DNA of 6,402 bases from Deltaproteobacteria bacterium (lineage in GTDB: Bacteria; Myxococcota_A; UBA9160; SZUA-336): positions 1 through 6,402 of the forward strand of contig DAOUZG010000113.1 in NCBI GenBank assembly GCA_030665705.1, read 5' to 3'. The notes under the pieces were generated by a model. The model did not search any database and was not told where the DNA came from. It worked only from the letters and a program-made list of their open reading frames with translations. Of this stretch, positions 1 to 5,098 are shown one piece after another. The position numbers and the translations under genes are program-made. The first letter of the stretch is position 1; every line of letters starts with the position of its first letter.

Positions 1-2
1 AG

Positions 3-107
3 GCCGGGGACCACATCATCTACGTGGGAGAGGTGGTAGACACGACCGTCACCGACCGTGCCCCCCTCGTCTATCACCACGGCGCCTACCGCGAGCTCGC
101 CCCCTAG
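3..107 (+). CDS. Flavin reductase-domain protein, C-terminal fragment
   Basis: Only the last 34 residues and the TAG stop are inside the window; the gene begins upstream of base 1. The visible tail reads AGDHIIYVGEVVDTT, then APLVYHHGAYRELAP. This is the typical end of the FMN-binding flavin reductase fold (Flavin_Reduct, HpaC/RutF type), where GDH-x-I-x-x-GEV is followed about 15 residues later by PLVYxxGxYR. Such proteins use NAD(P)H to reduce FMN or FAD for a partner monooxygenase, or act as flavin-binding oxidoreductases in the cytoplasm. The partner cannot be seen here. The stop codon sits exactly at the left border of a repeat copy, its TA falling where the other copies have their flanking TA. 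The family call rests on a short tail, so the subtype is open. Confidence 0.7.
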   Translation, partial: AGDHIIYVGEVVDTTVTDRAPLVYHHGAYRELAP

Positions 108-268
108 TGTCCTGTCCCGGCAGTTCGCTTGCATTCCCGGCGGCCGTTGCATCCGGGCTCGCGGCGTTGCACTCGCGCGGAATAACGAGGGATATGCCTC
201 GCGCGCGACGCCTTGAGCTCGGCCCCCCAGGGTTGTCTGGCTCGGTCCGGGGTTTCTGAGATGGGTTC
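107..268 (+). repeat. MITE-like palindromic element, copy 1 (left arm diverged)
   Basis: The right half (from GGAATAACG at about 179 to GGGTTC at 268) matches the two other copies closely: the central GGAATAACG-x-x-x-GATATGCCTCG, the GACGCCTTGA-x-CTCGGCC block, and the right terminal repeat GGGTTTCTGAGATGGGTTC followed by TA. The left arm is different: instead of GAACCCATCTCAAAAACCC it begins GTGTCCTGTCCCGGCAG. Measured from the TA at 105-106, the element is 162 bp, almost the 161 bp of the intact copies. The left arm has therefore either been replaced or belongs to another subfamily. It follows the flavin reductase stop without a gap. No coding capacity is credible in it. Confidence 0.75.
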
Positions 269-278
269 TAGCGAAATG

Positions 279-348
279 GGGGCGGCGGGAGCCCCGGACG
301 GTCCCGAAGAGCCCGCCGGGGCCCGCCGTCCGGGAAACCCGCCGCCCC
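279..348. other. Long GC-rich hairpin in the SDR upstream region
   Basis: Bases 279-289 (GGGGCGGCGGG) pair perfectly with 338-348 (CCCGCCGCCCC). After a symmetric 3/3 internal loop (AGC/AAA), bases 293-301 (CCCGGACGG) pair with 326-334 (CCGTCCGGG). That gives 20 G/C-rich base pairs in a 70-nt element. Its 24-nt apical loop contains a further short hairpin (GCCC-GCCG-GGGC, 311-322). There is no following U-tract, so it is not a classical intrinsic terminator on either strand. It lies 10 bp to the right of repeat copy 1 and about 250 bp before the SDR start. It could be a structured leader or a relic of another palindromic element. Confidence 0.5.
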
Positions 349-433
349 GGGGGGAGGGTTCTGGTGCGTGGGACTGGGTTGTTGCGCCCGTACGTCACTA
401 CGCGCGACAGCGTGCGACGGTTACAGCCAAGTA

Positions 434-469
434 GGTTCCCGTGCGGGTTCCCGAGCGAGTTCCCGAGCG
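434..469 (+). repeat. Three tandem 12-bp direct repeats
   Basis: Three consecutive 12-bp units are visible: GGTTCCCGTGCG (434-445), GGTTCCCGAGCG (446-457) and AGTTCCCGAGCG (458-469). They differ at one position each from the middle unit. They sit in a non-coding stretch about 130 bp before the SDR start. The spacing could suit cooperative binding of a regulator, but slippage-generated microrepeat DNA explains it as well. No known regulator site is recognised. Confidence 0.55.
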
Positions 470-504
470 GAATGGCCTGCGCGTGCCGGCTTGAGGCAGG
501 CCGA

Positions 505-534
505 TTGACGCGCTCGAGCGTAGCCGAGTAGCGT
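505..534 (+). promoter_or_regulatory. Candidate sigma70-type promoter for the SDR gene
   Basis: TTGACG (505-510) is a good -35 hexamer. An 18-bp spacer leads to TAGCGT (529-534), a poor -10 hexamer matching TATAAT only at T, A and the final T. It lies 60-90 bp before the SDR start and just after the 12-bp repeats, so the place is sensible, but the match is weak and could be chance. The rest of 269-595 holds the long hairpin, the 12-bp repeats and a small hairpin (CTCCC 554-558 / GGGAG 564-568) just before the SDR ribosome binding site; no gene is supported there. Confidence 0.2.
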
Positions 535-595
535 CGGGCACTAGCCGGGATCTCTCCCCTGGCGGGAGGTCCGGGCACGAGGAGGGGAGGGCGAG

Positions 596-1387
596 ATGGC
601 GGGAAGGTTCGAAGGGAAGGTGGTGCTTGTTACCGGGGCCGCCTCGGGGATCGGTGCTGCAACGGCGCGCCGCTTTGCCGAGGAGGGGGCCCTTCTGATG
701 CTCGGCGACACGAACGAGGAGTCCGGCGCTGCTCTCGCGAAGGAGATCGGCGGGGGGGCCGGGCGCAGCGTCTTTCTGGTCACGGACGTCCGGGATCTCG
801 CGCAGGTCGACGCGCTTACCTGTGCGGCGGTCGAGCGCTTCGGGCGCCTCGACGTCGTGTTCAACAATGCAGGGATCGGTGCGTACGGTCAGGTGCCGGA
901 TCTCGACCCCGAGACGTGGCACAACGTCATCGCGGTCGATCTACACGCCGTCTTCTACGGGTGCCGTGCCGCGATCCCGCACCTACGCGCGTCCGGCGGT
1001 GGCGCGATTGTCAACACCGCTTCGATCTCGGGGATCGCGGGTGACTACGGTCTGAGCGCGTACAACGCTGCGAAGGGGGCGGTCGTGAACCTGACACGGA
1101 CCCTCGCCATCGATCACGCGAGGGAGAACATCCGTGTGAACGCGATCTGCCCCGGACCGATCGAGACCCCCCTGATTGCCCCGGTCCTTGAGAACGAGCG
1201 GGCCGTCGAGGAGTACGCGAAGCTCATTCCGATGGGGCGCGTGGGGCAGCCCGAGGAGATCGCCGGGGTCGTTGCCTTCCTTGCTTCGGAAGACGCCTCC
1301 TACCTGACCGGCGCGGCAATCGTGGTGGACGGCGGAGTCACGGCGGCCACCGGCCAGCCGAACTTCACACGGGTATTCTTCGGCTAG
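596..1387 (+). CDS. Short-chain dehydrogenase/reductase (classical SDR)
   Basis: This is a 263-residue cytoplasmic NAD(P)-dependent oxidoreductase of the classical SDR family, of normal length (about 250). The Rossmann nucleotide motif TGAASGIG is at residues 13-20, D38 ends the second strand and points to NAD(H) rather than NADP(H), and NNAG is at 90-93. The catalytic residues S143, Y156 and K160 are all present (Y156-N-A-A-K160), followed by the PGPIETP segment at 186-192 and the C-terminal LTGAAIVVDGG. The usual fourth catalytic residue, Asn in VNL, is Asp115 here (IAVDLHAVFYG). The ATG is supported by a strong Shine-Dalgarno, GGAGG at 586-590 with 5-nt spacing. The substrate cannot be told from sequence; relatives act on secondary alcohols, sugars, steroids and acyl-thioesters. 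The gene runs alone and converges on the CBS gene 19 bp after its stop. Confidence 0.93.
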   Translation: MAGRFEGKVVLVTGAASGIGAATARRFAEEGALLMLGDTNEESGAALAKEIGGGAGRSVFLVTDVRDLAQVDALTCAAVERFGRLDVVFNNAGIGAYGQVPDLDPETWHNVIAVDLHAVFYGCRAAIPHLRASGGGAIVNTASISGIAGDYGLSAYNAAKGAVVNLTRTLAIDHARENIRVNAICPGPIETPLIAPVLENERAVEEYAKLIPMGRVGQPEEIAGVVAFLASEDASYLTGAAIVVDGGVTAATGQPNFTRVFFG

Positions 1388-1406
1388 GACGTGGCGCGGG
1401 TGGCTT

Positions 1407-1811
1407 CTACTGACTCGCGAGCACGCGCACGAGGTCGAGGCTCGTAACGATGCCGAGAATCTCTCCGCTATCGCTCGTGACGATCACCCGATGGACACGC
1501 GCTTCGCTCATCTTTCCCGCGACTGATTCCACCTCCTCGCCGGGACCGACCGCGAGGACCTGGGGCGTCATGATCTCGTAGAGCCGGACCGAAGCGAGCG
1601 CCTCCCTCAGCGATGTGGACCGGCTTTCCAGGATACTCGTGAGCTTTCGGAGCACGTCGGTGGTCGAGACGATCCCCATCAGCCCACCCGTGTCGGAGAC
1701 CACGGGGGCGCCGCTGATCCCTCTCTCCGAGAGAATCTGCTCGAGCTCGAGGAGAGAGAGGTCGCAGCTCACCGCCAACACCTCCCTCTGCATCACCTCC
1801 CCGATCTGCAT
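1407..1811 (-). CDS. Two-CBS-domain protein
   Basis: The protein has 134 residues and is essentially one Bateman module. CBS1 covers about residues 6-56 (VMQREVLAVSCDLSLLELEQ, then SGAPVVSDTGGLMGIVSTTD). CBS2 covers about 80-132 (IMTPQVLAVGPGEEVESVAG, then HRVIVTSDSGEILGIVTSLD). Both carry the GIV-S/T-x-x-D ending (46-52 and 120-126) whose Ser/Thr and Asp commonly hold ribose and phosphate of adenine nucleotides. Stand-alone pairs like this usually sense AMP, ATP or similar ligands and act in trans; the partner is unknown. The frame is open 96 codons further upstream, but I chose the internal ATG at 1811. It has GGGGAG four bases ahead, CBS homology starts right there, and a longer form would run into the divergent gene at 2005. 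The extension is low-complexity and has no recognisable fold. Confidence 0.85.
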   Translation of the reverse strand: MQIGEVMQREVLAVSCDLSLLELEQILSERGISGAPVVSDTGGLMGIVSTTDVLRKLTSILESRSTSLREALASVRLYEIMTPQVLAVGPGEEVESVAGKMSEARVHRVIVTSDSGEILGIVTSLDLVRVLASQ

Positions 1812-2004
1812 ACGTCTCCCCGATCCTTGGCCGACACGGGAGGGGCTCTCTCCGGACCCATCGGTGCTCTTCTGCCCATCGGAGAGGGGTTGGCTGATCC
1901 TGAGCTCGGAGGCGGACGCGAGGGGCTCCCCCTCGTTCGCCCATTCAGCTTGGTCTCCGGAAACGACGATGGGTCCGGTGACCCAACCGTTCGGGAGGTC
2001 TCGG
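1812..2004. promoter_or_regulatory. Divergent intergenic region with inverted repeats
   Basis: This 193-bp gap must hold the start signals of both the CBS gene and the exported protein gene. It contains three inverted repeats. CTCTCCG (1848-1854) pairs with CGGAGAG (1880-1886). CGAGGGG (1919-1925) pairs with CCCCTCG (1929-1935) across a 3-nt loop. TGGGTC (1970-1975) pairs with GACCCA (1980-1985), ending 7 bp before the GGGAGG ribosome binding site at 1993-1998. CCCATCGG also occurs twice, 19 bp apart. No convincing -35/-10 pair was found, so which of these, if any, is an operator is not known. Confidence 0.35.
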
Positions 2005-2367
2005 ATGAGCCTGGCATGCCGGGTTGCGATTGGACTCCTGCTGGTGACCGCCACGGCCTGCAAGGACGCCGAGCGCTCGGGCGACGAGCCGCTGGCCATG
2101 CTGTCGAGGGATCACAAGACGGTCTTCGAGAAGGACGATCTACAGACGCAGGCCTTCCTCGCCGGGGCCGTCAAGGGGATCGTCTACTACAACACGACGC
2201 TGCGCATGGCGGGTAAGCCCAAGCTCTTCTGCTTGGCGATGGGCAGCGTCAGCCTCGACGAGTTCTGGGGATTCGCATCGGCGGCGCTCAACGGAGCTCA
2301 GGAGCAGGACACGATCGTCATCACTGCCCTCAACGGATTGCGCAGCAAGTACCCCTGCCCCGAGTAG
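2005..2367 (+). CDS. Small exported protein, Rap1a/Tai-like
   Basis: The 120-residue product begins with a clear signal sequence: MSLACR, then a hydrophobic core AIGLLLVTATA ending at C19. The residue at -3 is Ala, so ATAC is an imperfect lipobox; it may be a lipoprotein or be cut by signal peptidase I. The mature part has the pattern of the Rap1a/Tai family: AFLAGAVKGIVYYN (50-63), LFC with C76, a VSLDEFWGFASAAL helix, and a closing RSKYPC with C118, the two Cys probably forming a disulfide. Rap1a proteins were described as periplasmic immunity proteins against type VI amidase effectors, but many relatives have no effector beside them, and none is visible here. The ATG is chosen for GGGAGG 6 nt upstream and the signal peptide. 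The frame is open upstream to 1615 only as a shadow of the CBS gene. Confidence 0.65.
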   Translation: MSLACRVAIGLLLVTATACKDAERSGDEPLAMLSRDHKTVFEKDDLQTQAFLAGAVKGIVYYNTTLRMAGKPKLFCLAMGSVSLDEFWGFASAALNGAQEQDTIVITALNGLRSKYPCPE

Positions 2368-2386
2368 CGTCGAGCTGCTGCGTCGA

Positions 2387-3394
2387 TCAGCGGCGAAGAC
2401 CCAGGTTCAAGACCCTCTGGAGAAGGGACTCGTAGGACAACCCCGCAGACTCCGCGGCGGAGGCGAATTCCTCGAAGCGAGCGATCTCGGGGTTCGGGTT
2501 GGCCTCCAGGAAGTAGATCCTGTCTTCCCGGTCGAGGCGGTAATCGATCCGTGCGTATCCGTTGAGCTCGAGAATGCGATAGATCCGTTTGCTCAGGCGC
2601 TCGAGCCGTGCGATCAAGCCCGGCGGCTGATCCTGCACCGGGGCGAGCTCGACTCCGTGCTTCTTCTGATACGCCACGTCGTGCTTGATTCTCTCGGTCG
2701 CAATGAGCTCCTCGTCCGAGGCCTGCTTTCGCACGATCAGCTCCTGCGGTGGAAAGATCTTCAAACGCTCGTTGCCGATGACCCCCACGTAGATCTCCCG
2801 GCCCGAGATGAATTGCTCGACGATCGCGTGGGTCTCGACTCGCTCGTGCACGAACTGGACCCGCTGACTCAGCTTCTCGTCATCGTTCACCACCGACGCC
2901 TTCGCGATTCCCATAGAGGCCTCCTCGGTCAGTGATTTGACGATGAGCGGAAACTGCAGGGAGCGGGGCCGCTTGACCGCTCGCCCCGATCGAAAGACAG
3001 CGAACCGAGGGGCCCGAATCCGGTGATAGGACACGAGCTTCTTGGAGAGCGCCTTGTCTCGGGCGAGCACGAGTCCTCGGGTGCCGCAGCCTGTGTACGG
3101 GACCCGGAGCAGCTCCAGATAGGCGACGACGTTTTGATCGTACACGGCCTCGCCCTGAAACTCCTCCATAAGGTTGAACACGATGTCCGGCTTCCACTCC
3201 TCGACCGACCTGCGGATGGGGTGGAGTTCGTCCCGAACCCCGAGGTTCTGCACCTCGTGTCCCATGTCCAGAAGGGTGTCGGTGGTGTCGAGTTCGGTCT
3301 TGAACCGGTCGATTTCGGCCTCGCTGAGGCCCGTGAGCTCCTCCGGCGGGACGAAGTCCTCGTGCATCAAGATCAGCACACGAAGTTTCTTCAC
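2387..3394 (-). CDS. ATP-grasp ligase, D-Ala-D-Ala ligase-like
   Basis: The protein has about 335 residues, close to D-Ala-D-Ala ligase size. It opens with KKLRVLILMHEDFVPPEEL and not with the Gly-rich start of true Ddl. The middle is Ddl-like: VFNLMEEFQGEA, LLRVPYTGCGTRGLVLARDK (ATP-binding Lys114), FPLIVKSLTEEASMGIAKAS (Lys153 and the loop over the phosphates), then EQFISGREIYVGVIG. Metal ligands are D284 in YARIDYR and E297/N299 in LEANPNP; true Ddl has E-x-N-T-x-P-G there. It should activate a carboxylate as acyl-phosphate and form an amide, but the substrate is probably not D-Ala. The chosen start is the GTG at 3394, which overlaps the peptidase stop as GTGA; a GTG four codons earlier (3406) is possible but its GAGAGGG lies only 1 nt away. 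It is translationally coupled to the upstream peptidase. Confidence 0.85.
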   Translation of the reverse strand: MKKLRVLILMHEDFVPPEELTGLSEAEIDRFKTELDTTDTLLDMGHEVQNLGVRDELHPIRRSVEEWKPDIVFNLMEEFQGEAVYDQNVVAYLELLRVPYTGCGTRGLVLARDKALSKKLVSYHRIRAPRFAVFRSGRAVKRPRSLQFPLIVKSLTEEASMGIAKASVVNDDEKLSQRVQFVHERVETHAIVEQFISGREIYVGVIGNERLKIFPPQELIVRKQASDEELIATERIKHDVAYQKKHGVELAPVQDQPPGLIARLERLSKRIYRILELNGYARIDYRLDREDRIYFLEANPNPEIARFEEFASAAESAGLSYESLLQRVLNLGLRR

Positions 3395-4416
3395 AACGGG
3401 TGCCACTCCCTCTCGCCGTAAACGTATTCGACGCTGCGGGCGGCGAGCAGAATCGCGAAGTCGAGCAAGAGCGTGCGCCTCGCGCCGATCGCGCGGAGCT
3501 TGAGTTCCCGACAGCGGGCGATCATTTCCGAGAGGACCGTGTCCAGAGCGAGCTGGTGTGACCCGGTTCCTTTGGCGACCAGTCGTCGGATCTCGGTCCG
3601 GTTCCGGCGCAAGAAGGTCGAGGCCGGCTCGCCTCCGCGCGCGTGGGGACCCCGGAACAGCCGTAGCAGGTCGCCGTCGTAGATGTTCGTCGTGAGCGAC
3701 TTGAAGCGCCTGCGCTTGGCCGCGTAGTACTCGCGCAGGGTGCTTCGAAGCCTCGAGATCTCGTCGACCCTCACCCGCTTCCGGATCACGGGCCGACGAC
3801 CCGCGAGCTCGTCCATCAGCCCATCCACGTACTCCAGCTTCTTCAGGGCCCGCGACCCCTCATAGCGCCTGCGCCACCGCGAGCCGGGGGTTAGCCAGAC
3901 GGCAAAGGTCTCGGCGAAGTCCTCGTCCGGGTGGCTCTGACCGTACCAGTAGTCCAGGTGCACCACGAACCGCCGGCTCCCGGGGTTCGGCCGGTAGCTC
4001 TTGGGGTAGGGCGTCGAGGACTTCCCGAAGACCCGCTGCCATCGACGGCGGCGGTGGAGATGGAAGGCGTGCTGGAGCGCATGGCCCGCCTCGTGTCGGA
4101 GGAGCCTCAGGGAGCTGGCGGGGGTACCTCCCTCCACCTCGAACATCTGCTTCCGTTCGAGTCTCCTGAGGCGCGGGTGGGTCAGGAAGAAGGGGATGGC
4201 GATCCCCACGACTCCGTCGGGAGAGAACCACTCGTCCGAAATCCAGAAGCTCGGCCGTATGCGGAGATCTCGCTCCTCGAGATCCTCCAGCAACCGTTCG
4301 GTACGCTCCACGAGCCAGGTCCCTTGGAACTTCACTCCGAGATCGCACAGCCGCAAATCGAGCAGTCGCTCATCGGGCCAGCTCGCCCACCGGTAGTCCC
4401 TGCCTCGGGTTCTCAC
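3391..4416 (-). CDS. Putative zinc-binding metallopeptidase (Peptidase_Mx-like)
   Basis: About 341 residues. The zinc motif HEAGH is at residues 108-112, inside LRLLRHEAGHALQHAFHLHR. A likely third ligand is E169 in HPDEDFAETFAVWL, about 60 residues later, as in gluzincin-type peptidases. Other conserved-looking blocks are YRWASWPDERLLDLRLCDLG at the N-terminus, WFSPDGVVGIAIPFFLTHPR and HLDYWYGQSHPDEDF. There is no signal peptide or membrane segment, so it is probably cytoplasmic. The middle and C-terminal parts are very Arg/Lys-rich. The start is uncertain. The GTG at 4416 gives a compact N-terminus but has no Shine-Dalgarno. A TTG at 4443 has GGGAG 9 nt ahead but lies inside the repeat element, adding 9 residues encoded partly by repeat DNA. 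The gene is first in a two-gene operon with the ATP-grasp ligase, which overlaps its stop by 4 nt. Confidence 0.82.
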   Translation of the reverse strand: MRTRGRDYRWASWPDERLLDLRLCDLGVKFQGTWLVERTERLLEDLEERDLRIRPSFWISDEWFSPDGVVGIAIPFFLTHPRLRRLERKQMFEVEGGTPASSLRLLRHEAGHALQHAFHLHRRRRWQRVFGKSSTPYPKSYRPNPGSRRFVVHLDYWYGQSHPDEDFAETFAVWLTPGSRWRRRYEGSRALKKLEYVDGLMDELAGRRPVIRKRVRVDEISRLRSTLREYYAAKRRRFKSLTTNIYDGDLLRLFRGPHARGGEPASTFLRRNRTEIRRLVAKGTGSHQLALDTVLSEMIARCRELKLRAIGARRTLLLDFAILLAARSVEYVYGEREWHPL

Positions 4417-4424
4417 GGTCCGTG

Positions 4425-4430
4425 AGTATA
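4425..4430 (-). promoter_or_regulatory. Possible -10 element at the repeat border
   Basis: On the minus strand the junction between repeat copy 2 and the peptidase gene reads TTCTATACTCACGGACCGTG. TATACT matches the -10 consensus at five of six bases and is made by the target-side TA plus the next bases. It lies 8 nt before the candidate GTG start at 4416, so a transcript from it would be nearly leaderless. No good -35 hexamer is visible at 16-18 bp, which keeps this weak. Confidence 0.25.
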
Positions 4431-4591
4431 GAACCCCTCTCAAAAACCCACTCCCGTCGCCAGGTCGCCCTGGCGGGCCGATCTCTGCGTTGCGCTCGCT
4501 CGGAATAACGACTGATATGCCTCGCTCGCAACGCCTTGATCTCGGCCCACCAGAGCGGCCTGGCTCGGTCCGGGGTTTCTGAGATGGGTTC
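4431..4591 (+). repeat. MITE-like palindromic element, copy 2 (161 bp)
   Basis: The left end is GAACCCCTCTCAAAAACCC and the right end read on the other strand is GAACCCATCTCAGAAACCC, a 19-bp terminal inverted repeat with two mismatches. TA flanks both ends (4429-4430 and 4592-4593), as expected for a TA target duplication. An inner inverted block, CTGGCGGGCCGA against its near-complement at 4542-4553, makes most of the element a long imperfect hairpin around GGAATAACGACTGATATG. By eye it differs from copy 3 at six of 161 positions, with no length change. There is no transposase, so it would be a non-autonomous element moved in trans, or a palindromic REP-like repeat. Confidence 0.85.
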
Positions 4592-4596
4592 TAGAA

Positions 4597-4639
4597 AGTG
4601 GAGCGGGGAAGACCGCGCGACGAGAACCGCTTCTCCACT
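4597..4639 (-). terminator. Candidate terminator hairpin after the lipoprotein gene
   Basis: Read on the minus strand, AGTGGAG begins 10 nt after the lipoprotein stop and pairs perfectly with CTCCACT, with CGG/CCG extending the stem after a 3-nt bulge. The loop is about 20 nt. The following TTTCTAG is a short, weak U-tract that leads straight into repeat copy 2. The position is right, but the large loop and poor U-run make it only a candidate. Confidence 0.35.
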
Positions 4640-4648
4640 CCCTGACCT

Positions 4649-4894
4649 CTATCGGCGAAGGCTCGGCTCCCGGGTCGGATCCTCTACATAGCAGCTCAGC
4701 CTCTCCGACTTGCCCGAATCCGATACTACGTCGCATCGGATTCCATCCCCGATCTCGAGCGTGTACGGCAGGGTCAGGTCCGCGGACCCCTCTGTCTCTA
4801 CGCTGAGACAGCGGCACGGCGGACACGGGCTCGCGCATGCGAGAAGAACCGCACCCGAGGCGACGATCTTCGCCAGACCAGCTCTCCTTGCCAT
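4649..4894 (-). CDS. Tiny Cys-rich lipoprotein
   Basis: An 81-residue product with a clear lipoprotein signal: MARRAGLAK, a hydrophobic stretch IVASGAVLLA, and the lipobox L17-L18-A19-C20. The mature chain is about 62 residues and begins CASPCPPCRC, giving C24-x-x-C27-x-C29 right after the lipidated Cys; C54 and C68 lie later (IRCDVV, LSCYVED). The rest is short, acidic and probably beta-rich. I do not recognise a family. The Cys cluster could be disulfides or a metal site in the periplasm. I chose the ATG at 4894 because the signal peptide starts there; the frame stays open further upstream to 5113 but the added residues are low-complexity. An AGGA at 8-nt spacing serves as ribosome binding site, inside a 13-bp tandem duplication. 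It is divergent from the gene at 5099. Confidence 0.65.
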   Translation of the reverse strand: MARRAGLAKIVASGAVLLACASPCPPCRCLSVETEGSADLTLPYTLEIGDGIRCDVVSDSGKSERLSCYVEDPTREPSLRR

Positions 4895-4897
4895 TCC

Positions 4898-4923
4898 TCC
4901 GATCCTGCCCTCCGATCCTGCCC
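4898..4923 (-). repeat. 13-bp tandem duplication carrying the ribosome binding site
   Basis: On the minus strand GGGCAGGATCGGA occurs twice without a gap (4923-4911 and 4910-4898), followed by GGA and the ATG of the lipoprotein gene. Each unit contains AGGA, so the duplication supplies two possible Shine-Dalgarno sequences, at 8 and 21 nt before the start. The copies are identical, which suggests a recent slippage event. Confidence 0.6.
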
Positions 4924-5098
4924 GGGGTGGCGGGCCACCTCCGCAGGGCGATGGCCGCCGAGTCCAAGGAGCGGTTAGCATGGTCCGGGGCAGCATTCCA
5001 GCCCGACCGGAGGCGGCCCGTGTGGCTTGCACAGGAGGAGCACACTGGGCTCCATACCCGTTAAGATAAGGGGCGATTGGGTAACCGGGGGCGAATCG

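Noticed and set aside
213..434. Open frame of 73 codons on the + strand
   Set aside because: It begins inside repeat copy 1 and runs through the long hairpin; the product is Gly/Pro-rich without any fold signal or ribosome binding site.
398..922. Open frame of 174 codons on the - strand
   Set aside because: It is antisense to the well-supported SDR gene and includes the translated 12-bp repeats; composition is that of a GC-rich shadow.
1615..2004. 130-codon N-terminal extension of the Rap1a-like protein
   Set aside because: It lies antisense to the CBS gene, and the signal peptide and ribosome binding site mark the ATG at 2005.
1812..2099. 96-codon N-terminal extension of the CBS protein
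   Set aside because: It is low-complexity, would overlap the divergent exported-protein gene, and the internal ATG has a good ribosome binding site exactly where CBS homology begins.
2387..3394. True D-alanine-D-alanine ligase (Ddl)
   Set aside because: The Gly-rich Ddl N-terminus and the ENTxPG-type end are missing, and it is paired with a peptidase rather than cell-wall genes; only the ATP-grasp family level is supported.
4440..5045. Long minus-strand frame ending in repeat copy 2
   Set aside because: Its C-terminus is translated repeat sequence, and the same tail appears in the 5494-5757 frame from copy 3; it is a repeat-driven artefact overlapping the lipoprotein gene.
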